DNA from: Symbiodinium natans
Lineage: Eukaryota > Sar > Dinophyceae > Suessiales > Symbiodiniaceae
Reading direction: 5' to 3'
NCBI GenBank assembly: GCA_905221605.1
Contig: CAJNDS010000446.1
Coordinates: forward strand, 627,243 to 691,242
DNA length: 64,000 bases
Numbering within the stretch: position 1 is the first letter of the stretch; every line of letters begins with the position of its first letter. Below are positions 53,192 to 64,000 of the stretch, in pieces. The position numbers were made by a program, and so were the translations under genes. Under the pieces are notes generated by a model. That model saw only the letters and a program-made list of their open reading frames with translations. It was not told the origin of the DNA and searched no databases.

Positions 53192-53505
53192 ACAAGCAAG
53201 CTAGATTGTGCAATGCGAAGTCCTTGCTTACTCCCGTGGTGTCTTTTGCACTTCGCTATCTTCTCGTCCAATCTTGTTCTGCCCGAGTGACCAATGTTTA
53301 TCCCTACGCCTCCGACGCCCTAAATCCCAAACCTAGACGGCAGAAGTATCAATGTCTGTTTTTGCAGGTCTCTACTACGGGGCTTAGGGTTAAGGGTTTA
53401 GGGTCTTGCAATAACATTGAAGGTTTCAGTTCTTATGGTAGCAAGTCGACTCCTGCGATATTCCTAAGTCCTGCCCCCTGCCAGGGCGTCCTCTTGCTGA
53501 TGTGA
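53192..53505 (+). other. Open unique segment after an insertion element
   Basis: Downstream of the element at 53064-53187 the frame MNKQARLCNAKSLLTPVVSF, ALRYLLVQSCSARVTN stays open to 53505 and, with the element removed, also runs on upstream (FRRGAMNKQ). The second half contains telomere-like sequence, so only 53192-53330 looks coding. Function unknown. Confidence 0.25.
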
Positions 53506-54003
53506 AGGCTCAGGCAAGCTGGCTTGGGCTTCGGGATCTAGGGTTGATGTTTACGTGTCAAGGGTTTAGGGTTTAGGGTTTAGGGGTAAGGGTTAGGGTG
53601 GCAAAGCAATCAGGAATAGCCTCTAGCCTTTAGGGTTCAGGGTTCAGGGTTCAGGGTTCAGGTTTCAGGGTTCAGGGTTTAGGTTGCAGACGGCATTCAT
53701 TGGGGGCATGTCATTGTGTAGAGCCTGTAAGAGCCCTGCCTGTTGGGCTTGAACCCCCTCCACCCTAAACCCTAAGGCTCTAAGGCTCTAAGGACTCTGA
53801 ATTTAGGGCCCTTTTTGGGCCTAAAGGCCTTCTCATACAAGGTCTTGGGGCTGTTTTGAGCCTAAGGGTAAGCCCTAAACTCTACTTACATAGTATGTAT
53901 GGCCAGTGCTTCAAAGAACTCGTAAACCCTAAAGCCTAAACCCTAAACCCTAAAGCCGAAACCCTAATAAACCCTAAACCCTAAACCCTAAACCAACCAA
54001 AGA

Positions 54004-54060
54004 GGCCCACCTGAGAGAGCTAAGTGGCAGCAGCATCCCTGTGAGCACGCTGAGCTCAAG
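54004..54060 (+). CDS. Possible exon of an unassigned gene
   Basis: Bases after an AG acceptor read AHLRELSGSSIPVSTLSS and stop at a GT donor. One of a series of short coding-like islands between telomeric tracts from 53 to 63 kb that resemble the exons worked out elsewhere in the window, but no family motif ties them together. Confidence 0.25.
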
Positions 54061-54957
54061 GTTTCAGGCTTTTTAAGGCCTAGAGGGATAGGGTTTAGGG
54101 TTTAGGGTTTAGGGGTTAGGGGTTAGGGGTTAGGGGTTAGGGATTTAGGGGTTAGGGGTTAGGGGTTAGGGGTTTAGGGCCTAGGGGGGATAGGGTTTAG
54201 ACGCAGCTGAGAGGCCGCGGCAAATTACCATCCGGCGCCGCAGCAGAAGGCGGGATTCATCGACCATTGGGAGCTAGAAGCCTAAACCCCTAAACCCTAA
54301 ACCCTAGAACCCTAAACCCTAAACCCCAAACCCTAGACTCCCCAAACCTTGGGCAGCAACTGCCGAGTCGGGGGCCTGAAAAACCCCAGGATAGAGTCTT
54401 CGTATTCTACGGTTTAGAGTTTAGGGTTTAGGGTTTAGGGTTTAGGGTTTAGGGTTTAGGGCTTAGGGTTTAGGGTTTAGGGTTACCATTTGGGTTGAAG
54501 GATTTAAGAGGTAGGCCTTCCCATTGGGGTGAGGATCCCTTATAATGACCTACTCATGCAAAGAGGTTATCCCGCAGCCCCATTCGCAGCAGCCTACAAA
54601 CCCTCCCTGAACCCTAAAGCCTCCCTGAAACCTTTCAAGCCTACACATCCTACTATAAGCCTGATAAACCCTATAAACTCTAGGAACCCTACAAGCCCTC
54701 AACCCTAAACCCTTCCTAGACCCCTGGCAGGATCCAGAAAGCAGATCCCCTTAAGGGTTCCTAAGAATGCCCCGATAGTGGTATAGCGTACTTTGTGGGG
54801 ACTCTACTTTTTGGATCCTCGCAGTGGTTTTCGCCTAAGTCGTGAGCCCTTAACCCTCAAGAAGGCCCTCAGAAAGCCCCGTACGACTTTGGGAATGATA
54901 TGGGGATGATTCTACGGTTGCATGGACCAGTGGGAGAAGAATCCCTTAAATGGTACC

Positions 54958-55086
54958 CCTAAACCCTAAACCCTAAACCCAAAGGCTAAACCCTAAACCC
55001 TAAACCCTAAACCCTAAACCCTAAACCCTAAACCCTAAACCCTAAACCCTAAACCCTAAACCCTAAACCCTAAACCCTAAACCCTG
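54958..55086. repeat. Interstitial telomeric array, (CCCTAAA)n
   Basis: About 130 bases of near-perfect units in the right part of the window. Confidence 0.95.
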
Positions 55087-56237
55087 TACTGGTTCTCTCC
55101 TAGAGTCGAGACTAGTCCAGTCTCAGCGGGTTCGGCTGTTTCGCAGGCGGAGCACGCCGGAGGTCAGCAGCACCTTGGGCTGAAGTTTAGGGTTTAGGGT
55201 TTAGGGTTTAGGCTTCAGGGTTCAGGGTTCAGGGTTGAGGGTTCGGTTTAGGGTTTAGGTCTTCTTTGGGAGGGCTAAAGGAACCGTAAAACTGGGGTCA
55301 TCTACCCTATATAATTATCATTCTTTTTCAATAGTTGCGGATTTCTTTGGGGGCCAAATGAACCCTAAAACAAGGGTCACACTATACCACTACGAGGACG
55401 AGTCCTATTAAGGTAATATGAACCATAAACTGACCATAAACCCTAAACCCTAAATCCTAAACCCTAAACCCGTTATTAAGGTTCATTTGGTCCCCTAGGT
55501 TGGCCTGTACAATTTTCAGGCGTTGTAAGCTTAGAGTTTAGAGTTTAGGGGTTTGGGTTTAGTCTTCCCTAAACCCTACACCCAAAACCTTAAACCCTAA
55601 ACCTTAAACCCTGAGGGTATGCCCAAGGGGTACGTTGAAAGTTTCTTAAGCCAAAAGCACATGGAGGCTGAAGGGGTTTAGGGCATACGTTTTTTTTGTC
55701 GTTTTGTGGTTGAGGGCTTAAGGGACGAAGAAAAGGTTCCTTGCCGCCAAGCTCGCCCTTGTCAGAAGTAGCCAGTCCGCAGAGTTTGTATCTGTAGTTA
55801 GGGGTCTTGTGCTTTTTTTCCATTCCGCAACCCCCAACCCTTTTATTGTGTACATTGTGGGGGGGTTAGGGTTCAGGGTAACCTGCAAAGCGTTGCGGGT
55901 TTCTCAGGTCATAGGTGTCCTCTTGGTAGATGACTAGGTAGAGCCTGTAACCTTTTGGGGTATATACTTAGTATATATATATATTATACACTCCTACCAC
56001 CATTGAAAGGTTAACCTCTTCTGGCCCAGGATACTCAGCAAAAAGGCTTGTAGATCTCAAGCTACGAAGAACCGGTGCCAAAAGTCCTCGCGCACGCACG
56101 AGTTGCTCGGTGGGCTTCTTCTGGGAGATTCGTGGCGTCGGGGCCATACTCAAGGCATCATTTCATATGCCATCGTGGAACTCGTGCCTAAACCCTAAAC
56201 CCTAAACCCTAAACCCTAAACCCTAAACCCAGACAAC

Positions 56238-56381
56238 ATGAGGGATGTCAGCCCTCGTGCAGCTTGGCGGGCAGAGACGTGGAGCGATGCCGAGCTCTTG
56301 GCAGAAATGTTGGAGTTACATGGGCATGTACTCGCCAATTTTCGAGGCACCCTTCGTGGACATCCATGCTTCCTGCATTGA
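56238..56381 (+). CDS. Small ORF or gene fragment
   Basis: ATG-started frame of 47 codons reading MRDVSPRAAWRAETW, SDAELLAEMLELHGHVLANF and ending at TGA. Acidic, helical, protein-like. A minus-strand frame (56248-56457) overlaps it and is also open. No family recognised. It follows directly after a (CCCTAAA)n tract, so it may be a last exon rather than a complete gene. Confidence 0.3.
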   Translation: MRDVSPRAAWRAETWSDAELLAEMLELHGHVLANFRGTLRGHPCFLH

Positions 56382-56659
56382 CTGGCTGCACTGCTGTGAC
56401 CTTGCTGTGAATGGCACCACGCTGTAGAACCCGGAGAGCATCACTCTCCAGAACCATGAATCCCTAAAGCCACAGACAACATCTTGTACCCTAAGCCCTA
56501 AACCCTAAACCCGAAGCCCCTGCATGGGCCCGAATCATAAGGTCCGGCGGAAAAGACAAGCGGTGCAGCAGCCCACTGCTCAGTTCTGGGCGGCCTTCCT
56601 AAGGGTTTAGGGTTTAGGGTTTGGGGTTTAGGGTTTGTGGTTTAGGGTTTAGGGTTTAG

Positions 56660-56803
56660 GGGTAGTTACACGGGCCCTTAATATGGTTCCTTACCTCCCT
56701 TAAAGGGTTCTGACGTATGGGCCCTTGGGTTGTTTTGGGTATACGGGGGGGTATATAAGGGGTGCCCTGGTAAGGGCCCATACCAAGGGACCATGTAACT
56801 ACC
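56660..56803. mobile_element. Family C element, best-kept copy
   Basis: GGTAGTTACACGGGCCCTTA at the left, AAGGGACCATGTAACTACC at the right, with 'ggtatataaggggtgccctg' inside. 144 bp. Confidence 0.65.
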
Positions 56804-57116
56804 CTAGCCTTACCAGCCCAAAGCCCTAGACCCGAAGCCCTCGTTCCTGTAGATGTAAAAAATTAGACTTCGTAGAGTTCAGGTTTCTCAAGCATGTATA
56901 TAAAAAATGTATGTACATATATATATATATATATATATATAGATGTACACACTAGCAGAATACATTTTCGCACTATGTAGTAAAGTATACTGAAACGAAA
57001 TACGAAACGATATAGTATAATATCATATCGAATACATGCATACATTGACAAGCATGCATATTGCTTAAGAACACCCCTCACAAAGTAAAGATAAGAATGC
57101 CTATATTACCCTGATA

Positions 57117-57219
57117 AGTTGGGATGTTCCCCCTTATACCAAGTCCTTCATGGGATTGTAGTACCCCGTGTTACAATCCCTACTAAGAACTGATAGTATA
57201 AGGGGGAACATCCCAACTT
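57117..57219. mobile_element. Family B element, best-kept copy
   Basis: 103 bp palindrome-like element: AAGTTGGGATGTTCCCCCTT at the left and its near-exact inverse AAGGGGGAACATCCCAACTT at the right, centre 'gtaccccgtgttacaatccc'. A further right half lies at 57283-57322. Confidence 0.75.
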
Positions 57220-57223
57220 CTGA

Positions 57224-57490
57224 ACCCTAAACCCCAAACCCTAAGCCCGTAAGAACATGTCTTGGGGTTTGGGGTCCCAAGCCCCTACTAAGAACTGTTA
57301 GTATAAGGGGGAACATCCCAACTTATGAACCCTAAACCCCAAACCCTAAGCCCCTAAGAACATGTCTTGGGGTTGGGGGTCCCCTAAACCCCAAACCCTA
57401 AGCCCCTAAGAACATGTCTTGGGGTTTGGGGTCCCCTAAACCCCAAACCCTAAGCCTGTAAGAACATGTCTTGGGGTTTGGGGTCCCAAG
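57224..57490. repeat. Tandem array of palindromic ~60 bp units
   Basis: 'aaccccaaaccctaagccc' then 'gtaagaacatgtcttggggt' then 'ttggggtccc' repeats four times. Each unit can fold on itself (CCCCAAACCC against GGGTTTGGGG). A family B right half is embedded at 57283-57322. Confidence 0.8.
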
Positions 57491-57907
57491 CTTGGCCCAA
57501 AGACCAAATTGTAGAAGGCCTCGCGTGGGGTCTCAGGGTTGTGAACCCTAAACCCTGGAGCCTAAGAGGGGTGTAGGGTTTTTAGGGTATAGGGTTTTAA
57601 GGTTTAGTTTAGGGTTTAGGGTTTAGGGTTTAGGGTTTAGGGTTTAGGGTTTAGGGTTTAGGGTTTAGGGTTTAGGGTATAGGGTTTCAGGTTTAGTTGG
57701 GGTTTAGGGTTTGGGGTTTGGGGTTTAGGGTCCTTCACCCTGGAAGCGCTATAAACCGGTTGGGCACGTTTGCGTTTCGTCTCGTTTTGAACGTCTTGGT
57801 TACACACCAAGGCCTTCTGCTCATCATAACCCCAAACCCTAAACCCTAAACCCTAAACCCTAAACCCTAAACCCTAAACCCTAAACCCTAAACCCAAAGT
57901 CTCCATG

Positions 57908-57978
57908 AGCATCCCAGCACCCCGAACCCCCGGCTGAACTCCTTGGTGCGCGAAGATGTGGAAAAGTTTGGAGTTTAG
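57908..57978 (+). CDS. Possible exon of an unassigned gene
   Basis: The island reads HEHPSTPNPRLNSLVRED and VEKFG, protein-like and flanked on both sides by telomeric repeats. Frame chosen by composition only. No family recognised. Confidence 0.25.
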
Positions 57979-59035
57979 GGTTTGGGGTTTTGCGTTTGGG
58001 GTTTGACTTGGAGTCTCAGGATTTGGGGCTTAGGACCCTTCGGGGTTAGGGTTTGGGGTTTAGCGTTTGGAGTTTAAAGATGTAGCCTTAGGGCTTATGA
58101 CCCTGAACCCTGAACCCAAGTCCTTCCGCGGCAATCGCTTCCCAACCCTAAGCATTAACCCCTAAACCCTAAACCCTACACCCTAAACCCAAGGCGATTC
58201 CAGTAAAAAAAAACACCCTAAACCCTTAACCCTAAACCCTAAATCTCAGGCCACCCCGCTTGTCAGAAGCTGCACCTGCACGGGGACTGCTGTCCCACAC
58301 CCTCAGGTGGGTCCCATCGCCTGCTTAGGGTTTAGGGTTTGGGTTTAGGGTTTAGGGTTCAGGGTTCAGGGTTCAGGGTTCAGGGTTCAGGGTTTAGGGT
58401 TTAGGGTTTAGGGTTTAGGGTTTAGGGTTCCGGGTTTAGGGAACCGGGTTTAGGGTTTAGGGTTTTGGGTTTTCACAATTACGTGCTGCGAACTGGATTG
58501 TGCATTTACCGGGTGGGCGTGCTTAACTATACGTTTAAATTAGGCCCCACAAGCCTTGTGCCCTAAGCTCCCCGAAGCCTGGCTCACTGAATGCTAGGCG
58601 CCGGAATGTTTTACATCCCTTCGCCCGATGCCCTAAACCCTAAACCCTAAACCCTAAACCCTGAGCCCTGAGCAGGCCAACATCCCTTAGCCCGAAGCCC
58701 TCAACCCTAGAATGCACCCGCCCCCTCGCCGCCCCCCAACCCTCCTTGAGCAGAATCCCGCAAGGAGGTCCACCTAAACCCTAAACCCTAACCCTAAACC
58801 CTAAATCCTACCCCCCTAGACCCTAAGCCCTAAACCCAAAGGTTTGGGATTGCGGGTTTAGGGTTCAGGGTTCAGGGAAGGGGCCCAAAGCTGCCCGCCT
58901 TGCGTGGGTCCTGTAAGGCCTCGTGCCGGACATGCGGCACCTTAAGCTAACCCTAAACCCTAAACCCTGAGCCCTAAACCCTAAACCCTAAGCCCTAAGC
59001 CCTAAACCCTAAACCCTAAACCCTAAACCTCGCCA

Positions 59036-59130
59036 GGTGCGATGCTGGGATGCTGCCCGGGCCTCGCAGACTTGCGGCCTGAAAAAACCCTCCGAAGCTT
59101 ACGGATCCCACAAGCATCAGGGCTTCAAGT
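59036..59130 (+). CDS. Possible exon of an unassigned gene
   Basis: After AG at 59034-59035 the sequence is open as VRCWDAARASQTCGLKKPSE and AYGSHKHQGFK; a second frame (GAMLGCCPGLADLRPEK) is equally open. Short GC-rich island between telomeric tracts. The frame is not settled. Confidence 0.2.
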
Positions 59131-59260
59131 TTACCTAAACCGCATAAACCCTAAACCCTAAAACCTAAACCCCCAACCCTACAACTAAACCTTCCCCCAA
59201 GCGCTCCGAGGCTAGCTCCTCAATCGCTGCCGCGTGAGAACGCTCAAATCCTCATCCAGA

Positions 59261-59350
59261 CTTGGTTGGGATGTCCTTAATGGGGGTAGAATAGGGGGTA
59301 CTATACTCCCTATTAAGGGCTATTAGTATAAGGGGGAACATCCGAAAGAC
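59261..59350. mobile_element. Family B element
   Basis: Left arm 'ttgggatgtccttaatggg' shortened, right arm 'ctattagtataagggggaac' complete. Confidence 0.55.
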
Positions 59351-60840
59351 TTGGGTTTTTATTAGTATGGGTGCGGTCGGTTAGCTTTCCGCATAAGCAC
59401 CGCCAGAAACCGTATGGGCTCTAAATCGGTTATGCGGGAAGCCCTTGAAGGCCCAAGTATATACTACATAGCACCCTCAACCCTGGTTTAGGGTTAAGGG
59501 TTTAGGATTTAGGGTTGAGGGTTTTGGTTTGTGCCGTATAGAGTGCTTAGAGCTTGGGGTCATAAGAGGGTCTAGGGTTCAGGGTTTCAAACGTTGAGGT
59601 GTTTAGGGTCTAGGGTTCGGGCAGCTCTGTGTGTGTGTGTTTAGGATTCAGGGTTTAGGGTTTAGGGTTTAGGGTTTCGGGTTTTTTGTTTTATTGTTTT
59701 GAAGTGATCACCTAAGTAACCCCTATAGGGTTTAGGGTTAAGGGCGAGCAAGCCTCCTCAAACCCTAAACCCAAGATTCCGAAACCCCAAGCCCTAAACC
59801 CAAGCTTCCTAAAACCTTAGCCCTAAACCCCGAGAGCCCTGAACCCTAGACTCCCTAGACAAGCCTTGGATCTTCAGGGTTTAAGGTTCAAGGCTTAGGG
59901 TTTATGGCTTGGGGCTTAGGGTACGGTTTCTGTGGTTTAGGGCCTAGTCGTTGGGTTTGGGGGGGCCCGGCAGTCCAAACGCCCTGGCGGCAGATAACCC
60001 TGAACACGTAGAGGTGCACGACTGTTTGCTTCAGAACCCACCAGAAATAAAACACATTATCTGTCTTGATTTTTTTTGGGCGGGGGTTCTTCAGCAATTA
60101 GTAGCCCTAAACCCTAAGCCCTAAACCCTAAACCCCAAACCCCAAACCCTAAACCCTAAAACCCTAAGCACGTTCAGAGTTGAGGGTACTTAGAACCTTA
60201 GATGCCAGAGCCTGCAGATGTCGGGCGTGGCAACTTGTGATTTTTGTTTTCCTGCCTCGAGCTCGCTGCTGAAGACTGGAGGCCCTGTAAAGCCCAATTG
60301 AGGGTTGAGGGTTCAGGGTTAAGGACCCAGAGCCGACCCTCATTCCCTTTCTTTGAAGTTTGGGCTCCCTTAGAAGCTCCTTCAAACCAAGAAGGGTACC
60401 CCCTAAACCCTAAAGCCTAAACCCAGGTTCTTGCTGGGTCGAGATGACTGAAACATTAGGTTGATCTTTAAGCAGAGCTTGGCGGGTTCGGGGTTTCGGG
60501 CTTCTTTAGGGCTTTAAGGCTTTAGGGCATTGGGGCTTTAGGGCTTTGGGGCTTAGGGCTTAGGGCTTTAGGGCTTTAGGGCTTTAGGGCTTTAGGGCTA
60601 AGGGCTTCTGGTTTAGGGTTTAGGGTTCTATCAATAAGCCGTTCAGCCCCAGAGCTCATGAAGCCCTTCACCCTAAGCCTTCAGCCCTAAACCCTAAGCC
60701 CTAAGCCCTAAGCCCTAAACCCTAAGCCCTACACCCTAAACCCTAAACCCTAAGCCCTAAACCCTAAACCCTAAACCCTAAAACAAACAAAAAGAAAGGC
60801 CAACCTTTCTTGGGCCAGGGTATTCAGCGCCTTACTGTAG

Positions 60841-60940
60841 GTTCTTAGTAGGGAATGAGGGGATGAGGTTCCCTATATAATCCTTGAAAGGGTATATATA
60901 GGGCCCTACTGTACTTCCCTTGTTCCCTGCTAAGAACCAG
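60841..60940. mobile_element. Family G inverted-repeat element
   Basis: GTTCTTAGTAGGGAATGAGG ... TGTTCCCTGCTAAGAACCAG with centre 'ccttgaaagggtatatatag', matching the copy at 40353. Confidence 0.65.
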
Positions 60941-61052
60941 GGGTCGTACTGTAGGTTCTCGTCCAGAAACTCCCTCCAGGATCCCTAAACCCTAAACCCT
61001 AAACCCTAAGCCCTGAACCCTAAACCCTAAACCCTAAACCCTACACCCTAGA

Positions 61053-61113
61053 CCTGCACGAAAGTAGGCTTCAGGCTCTTGAGCCTGACTTCCTCCTTGG
61101 GGTCCTGCAGTTT
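61053..61113 (+). CDS. Possible exon of an unassigned gene
   Basis: Reads LHESRLQALEPDFLLGVLQF between a CCCTAAA tract and a TTTAGGG tract. Amphipathic helical look; no family motif. Might belong with the island at 62512. Confidence 0.2.
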
Positions 61114-62155
61114 GGGCTTAGGGTTTAGAGTTTAGGGTTTAGGGTTCAGGGTTCAGGGTTCAGGGTTTAGTTCCTGGATACCCTCAACCCTACAAACCCT
61201 GAACCCTATAAGACTTAGACCCTAAACCCCAATCCTAGAACCCTAAACCCAATCAATAAGCCCGAGGCCCAGCCCTAAACCCCAATCCCTAATCCCTAAA
61301 CCCTAAACCCTAAACCCTAAACCCTACCCAGCAGCTGGGCGTCCACGAGCACGCTGCGGGGACTCGCTTACCGTAGTCTGACGGCCAGGGGCCTCCGGTC
61401 CAAAAAACATTTAGGGTGTTGGGATTGGGGTTTAGGGCTTAGGGTTTAGGGTTTAGGGTTTAGGGCTTGGGGCTTAGGGCTTAGGGTTTAGGGTTTCGGG
61501 TTTAAGGCGTCAAGCTTCTGAGGTTGGGTTGCAGTTGTGATTTTACGGTTTCGGTATTAGCATTTGGGGCTTAGGAGTTAGCCTAGGAATATAAATGTTT
61601 TGGGCTAAGGGCTTAATCGGGTAACGAAAAACAAATTAGGATGCAGGGCTTCTGTTCTGAAGGCGTTGCAAATTTTCAAGAACCCTAAACCCCAAACCCT
61701 AAACCCGAAACCCTAAACTCTAAACCCTAAACTCCAGCAGGAGACATATCTATCAACCAGGACAGGCCTGGGTGATCCTCAATATACACCCCCGGCCCTG
61801 GTTTAGGGGTTGAAGGGTTCCTACACGGTAGGCTGCAACCCTAAACCCTAAACCCTAAATTCTAAACCCCAAACCCTAAACCCTAAACCCGAGTTGGGCT
61901 CTGACCATATGCCCTAAACCCTAAACGCCAGCCCTAAACCCTCAACCCTAAACGTGAACACCAAACCCCTAAAGCTCGGACCCTTAGTACGCTTTGCATC
62001 GTCCGAAACCCGAACTAACACCCCCAAGCCATCTAAAACACGACGCCCTTAAACCCCAAACCCCAATCCTAAACCCTAAACCCTAGAAACCCTAAACCCT
62101 ATAAGCCCAATCCCTATAAAACCTGCTTCAACTACAAACCCTAAACCCTGAACCC

Positions 62156-62487
62156 TGAACCTTAAACCCTAAACCCTCAACCCCCCGAGACCCTAAACCC
62201 TAAACCCTAAACCCTAAACCTAAACCCTAAACCCTACACCCTAAACCCTAAACCCTAAACCCCACACCTCGATCCGAAGCCCTTCACCTGAACCTCAAGC
62301 CCAGAGATGCCCGAAGCCCTGCACCCTAGCCCTAAACCCTAAACCCTAGACCATAAACCCTAAACCCCAAACCCCAAACCCCAAACCCTAAACCCTAAAC
62401 CCTAAACCCTCAACCCTCAACCCTAAACCCCAAACCCCAAACCCCAAACCCTAAACCCTAAACCCTAAACCCTAAACCCTAAACCCC
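62156..62487. repeat. Degenerate telomeric region, CCCTAAA/CCCCAAA mix
   Basis: About 330 bases dominated by CCCTAAA with CCCCAAA and CCCTCAA variants, ending just before the DVLDLRSAGW exon. Confidence 0.9.
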
Positions 62488-62511
62488 ACCACCTCGGCTC
62501 CTGGTCTACAG

Positions 62512-62578
62512 GACGTCCTCGACCTTCGGTCAGCGGGCTGGCTGGACAACAAGGTGGTGGACTGCTCAGACCCAGGGA
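62512..62578 (+). CDS. Possible exon of an unassigned gene
   Basis: After a clear acceptor (CTACAG) the frame reads DVLDLRSAGWLDNKVVDCSD, strongly protein-like, ending before a TTTAGGG tract. No family recognised. The best of the unassigned exons in the right part of the window. Confidence 0.35.
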
Positions 62579-62869
62579 TACTTAGGGTTTAGGGTTTAGG
62601 GTTTAGGGTTTAGGGTTTAGGATTCAGGAATCAGGGTTTAGGGCTTGAGGGTCTAGAGGTTTAGTTTTTTGTTTGATTGCGGGCCTGTTGCATCTTTAGT
62701 TCTTTAAAGCCTTTCTTTTCAGGCAGCATCAGGGCAGGTTCTGTTGGAGAGTTGGTGGGTTTTTGTTGTTGGCATTTTTGAGTTCTGATGTCGTGTAGGA
62801 GTTTAGGGTTCTTTAGGTTTCGTTTGGCGTTTACTTGGTGGCTGATAGGTAACCTTCAACCTTTTGGTG

Positions 62870-62971
62870 AATATGTTCCCCCTTGTACTACCAGTCCTTA
62901 ATAGGGATTTTAATCCGGGGTACTATAATTCCTATGAAGGACTGCTCGTATAGGGGGGAACATCCCAACCC
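62870..62971. mobile_element. Family B element
   Basis: 'atatgttcccccttgtacta' at the left and 'ataggggggaacatcccaac' at the right with the family centre 'ggggtactataattcctatg'. A further repeated phrase (AACCTTTCTGGGCCAGGGTA) follows at about 63024 and also occurs near 60806. Confidence 0.6.
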
Positions 62972-63295
62972 GTCCCAACCCTGAACCCCAAACCCTAAAC
63001 CCCAAACCCCAAACCCTAAACCCCAAACCTTTCTGGGCCAGGGTACTCAGCAACTGAGTTTGTCGGGACCCTGAGTCCACTAAAGCCCCCTGAGGAGCCT
63101 AGAGCTAGGGTTTAGGGTTTAGGGTGTGTTACGTTCTGGGTTGCTCGCTAGGCTCCGGGGCCTCACCTTATTTTTTATAACCGGCCCCTCTGCCCGGGTC
63201 GCTCGCAACATCGCGTGGCGGTAAGCCCACCCCAAGCCACCCGGCATATCTATTTTTAGGGTTTAGTTCCTAAAGTCTTGTTTTGCTTTTTCCAG

Positions 63296-63410
63296 CGAGG
63301 GCATGCTGTGCCCCTGCGCGCGCTGTTTCTGCACCGTCCCGATCTGAGCCTCGCTGAGGCAGGGCTGCAAAGATGTGAAGTTGTGGAAAACGCTGCCCCT
63401 AGGCTGTGAA
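63296..63410 (+). CDS. Possible terminal exon of an unassigned gene
   Basis: A pyrimidine-rich stretch ending TTTTTCCAG precedes an open frame RGHAVPLRALFLHRPDLSL, AEAGLQRCEVVENAAPRL, closed by TGA at 63408. This fits a last coding exon. It lies directly before the ~105 bp tandem array. No family recognised. Confidence 0.35.
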
Positions 63411-64000
63411 AGGTCGGGGGGATAGCCCTTCATCATCAAAGGTCTCACAGATTGGTTTGGGTTACCGTAGGGGTACCGTTGTCCCTCGACCTGGCCAGCG
63501 TCCCGACGTGCTTCTTTGCGGGCGTTTGGCATCCCTTGTCTGCGATCCTCGTTTGCCAGCGCGGAAACCATCGACACAAAGCAGTTGGGGTTAGCGCTGC
63601 CCCTCGACCGGGCCAGCGTCCCGATACGACTCTCCGATGACCAAGAAAAGGTCGTGGGGGTGGCTGATTGGTTTGGGTTACCGAAGAGCGCTGCCCCTCG
63701 ACCGGGCCAGCATCCGATACGACTCTCCCTTGACCAAGACAAGGCTGTGAAAAGGTCGTGGGGGTGGCTGATTGGTTTGGGTTACCGAAGAGCGCTGCCC
63801 CTCGACCGGGCCAGCGTCCCGATACGACTCTCCCTTGACCAAGACAAGCCTGTGAAAAGGTCGTGGGGGTGGATGATTGGTTTGGGTTACCGAAGGGGTA
63901 GCGCTGCCCCTCGACCGGGCCAGCGTCCCGATACGATCTCCCTTGACCAAGACAAGGCTGTGAAAATGTCGTGGGGTGGCTGATTGGTTTGGGTTACCGA
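63411..64000. repeat. Tandem array, ~105 bp units, running off the window end
   Basis: Units contain 'ggctgattggtttgggttac', 'gctgcccctcgaccgggcca' and 'ccttgaccaagacaaggctg'. Starts of successive units near 63651, 63755, 63860 and 63968 give spacings of 104, 105 and 108, so the unit is not kept to a multiple of three. Two diverged units precede (63411, 63541). Open frames run through on both strands, but the changing spacing argues against a coding repeat. Confidence 0.85.

Noticed and set aside
63516..63983. 155-residue + ORF and matching - ORF as repeat proteins
   Set aside because: Unit spacing varies between 104, 105 and 108 bases, which would shift frame from unit to unit; both strands are open only because the unit is GC-rich and stop-poor.
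1..64000. Plant or green-algal origin because of TTTAGGG telomeres
   Set aside because: The heptamer is shared with plants, but GC/GA donors, introner structure and the spliced-leader relic favour a dinoflagellate. This stays an inference until tested by a search.

Overview
The window is nuclear DNA of a microbial eukaryote, most likely a dinoflagellate; the species cannot be named from it. Four things point that way. Interstitial (TTTAGGG)n/(CCCTAAA)n tracts fill almost every gap. Introns start GT, GC or GA and end AG. Several introns have the structure of transposon-derived introners (short flanking direct repeats, terminal inverted repeats). An intronless gene is preceded by a degenerate copy of the dinoflagellate spliced leader. 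Standard ORF calling fails here because exons are only 21-430 bases long; most long open frames are telomere-repeat or poly-C translations.

By joining exons in phase I could rebuild three multi-exon genes and one intronless gene, all on the + strand and nested in one another. (1) A purple-acid-phosphatase-like metallophosphoesterase runs from about 5.65 kb (first exon not certain) to a stop at 52,914, with motifs GDNFY, GNHD, VTHF and GHIH in order. (2) Its ~7.2 kb intron (7,463-14,629) holds a complete ten-exon ABC half-transporter of the SbmA/YddA (ABC_membrane_2) type, 8,786-13,655. (3) Its ~20.3 kb intron (27,112-47,443) holds a ~20-exon IRG-like GTPase, 27,918-46,817. (4) One IRG intron (34,158-37,787) holds an intronless 531-residue four-helix membrane protein, 35,062-36,657, with the spliced-leader relic just upstream. 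This is gene-in-intron-in-gene-in-intron.

Other introns carry frame-broken gene remnants (a secreted-type ORF at 17.2 kb, a zinc-ribbon ORF at 41.5 kb) and weaker coding-like pieces. At least seven families of short inverted-repeat elements (A-G below) recur; several are themselves introns, and in some the middle has been replaced by telomeric repeats. The left end (1-5.65 kb) is mostly telomeric repeats, inverted-repeat elements and microsatellites with a few possible upstream exons. The right part (53-63.4 kb) has scattered short coding-like pieces of unassigned genes, and the window ends in a ~105 bp tandem array.

The nested genes have no evident shared pathway (phosphate-ester hydrolysis, membrane transport, GTPase, unknown membrane protein); they look linked by insertion rather than by function. 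Exon ends were set by reading-frame continuity, family motifs and splice dinucleotides without transcript data, so single boundaries may be off by a few bases.
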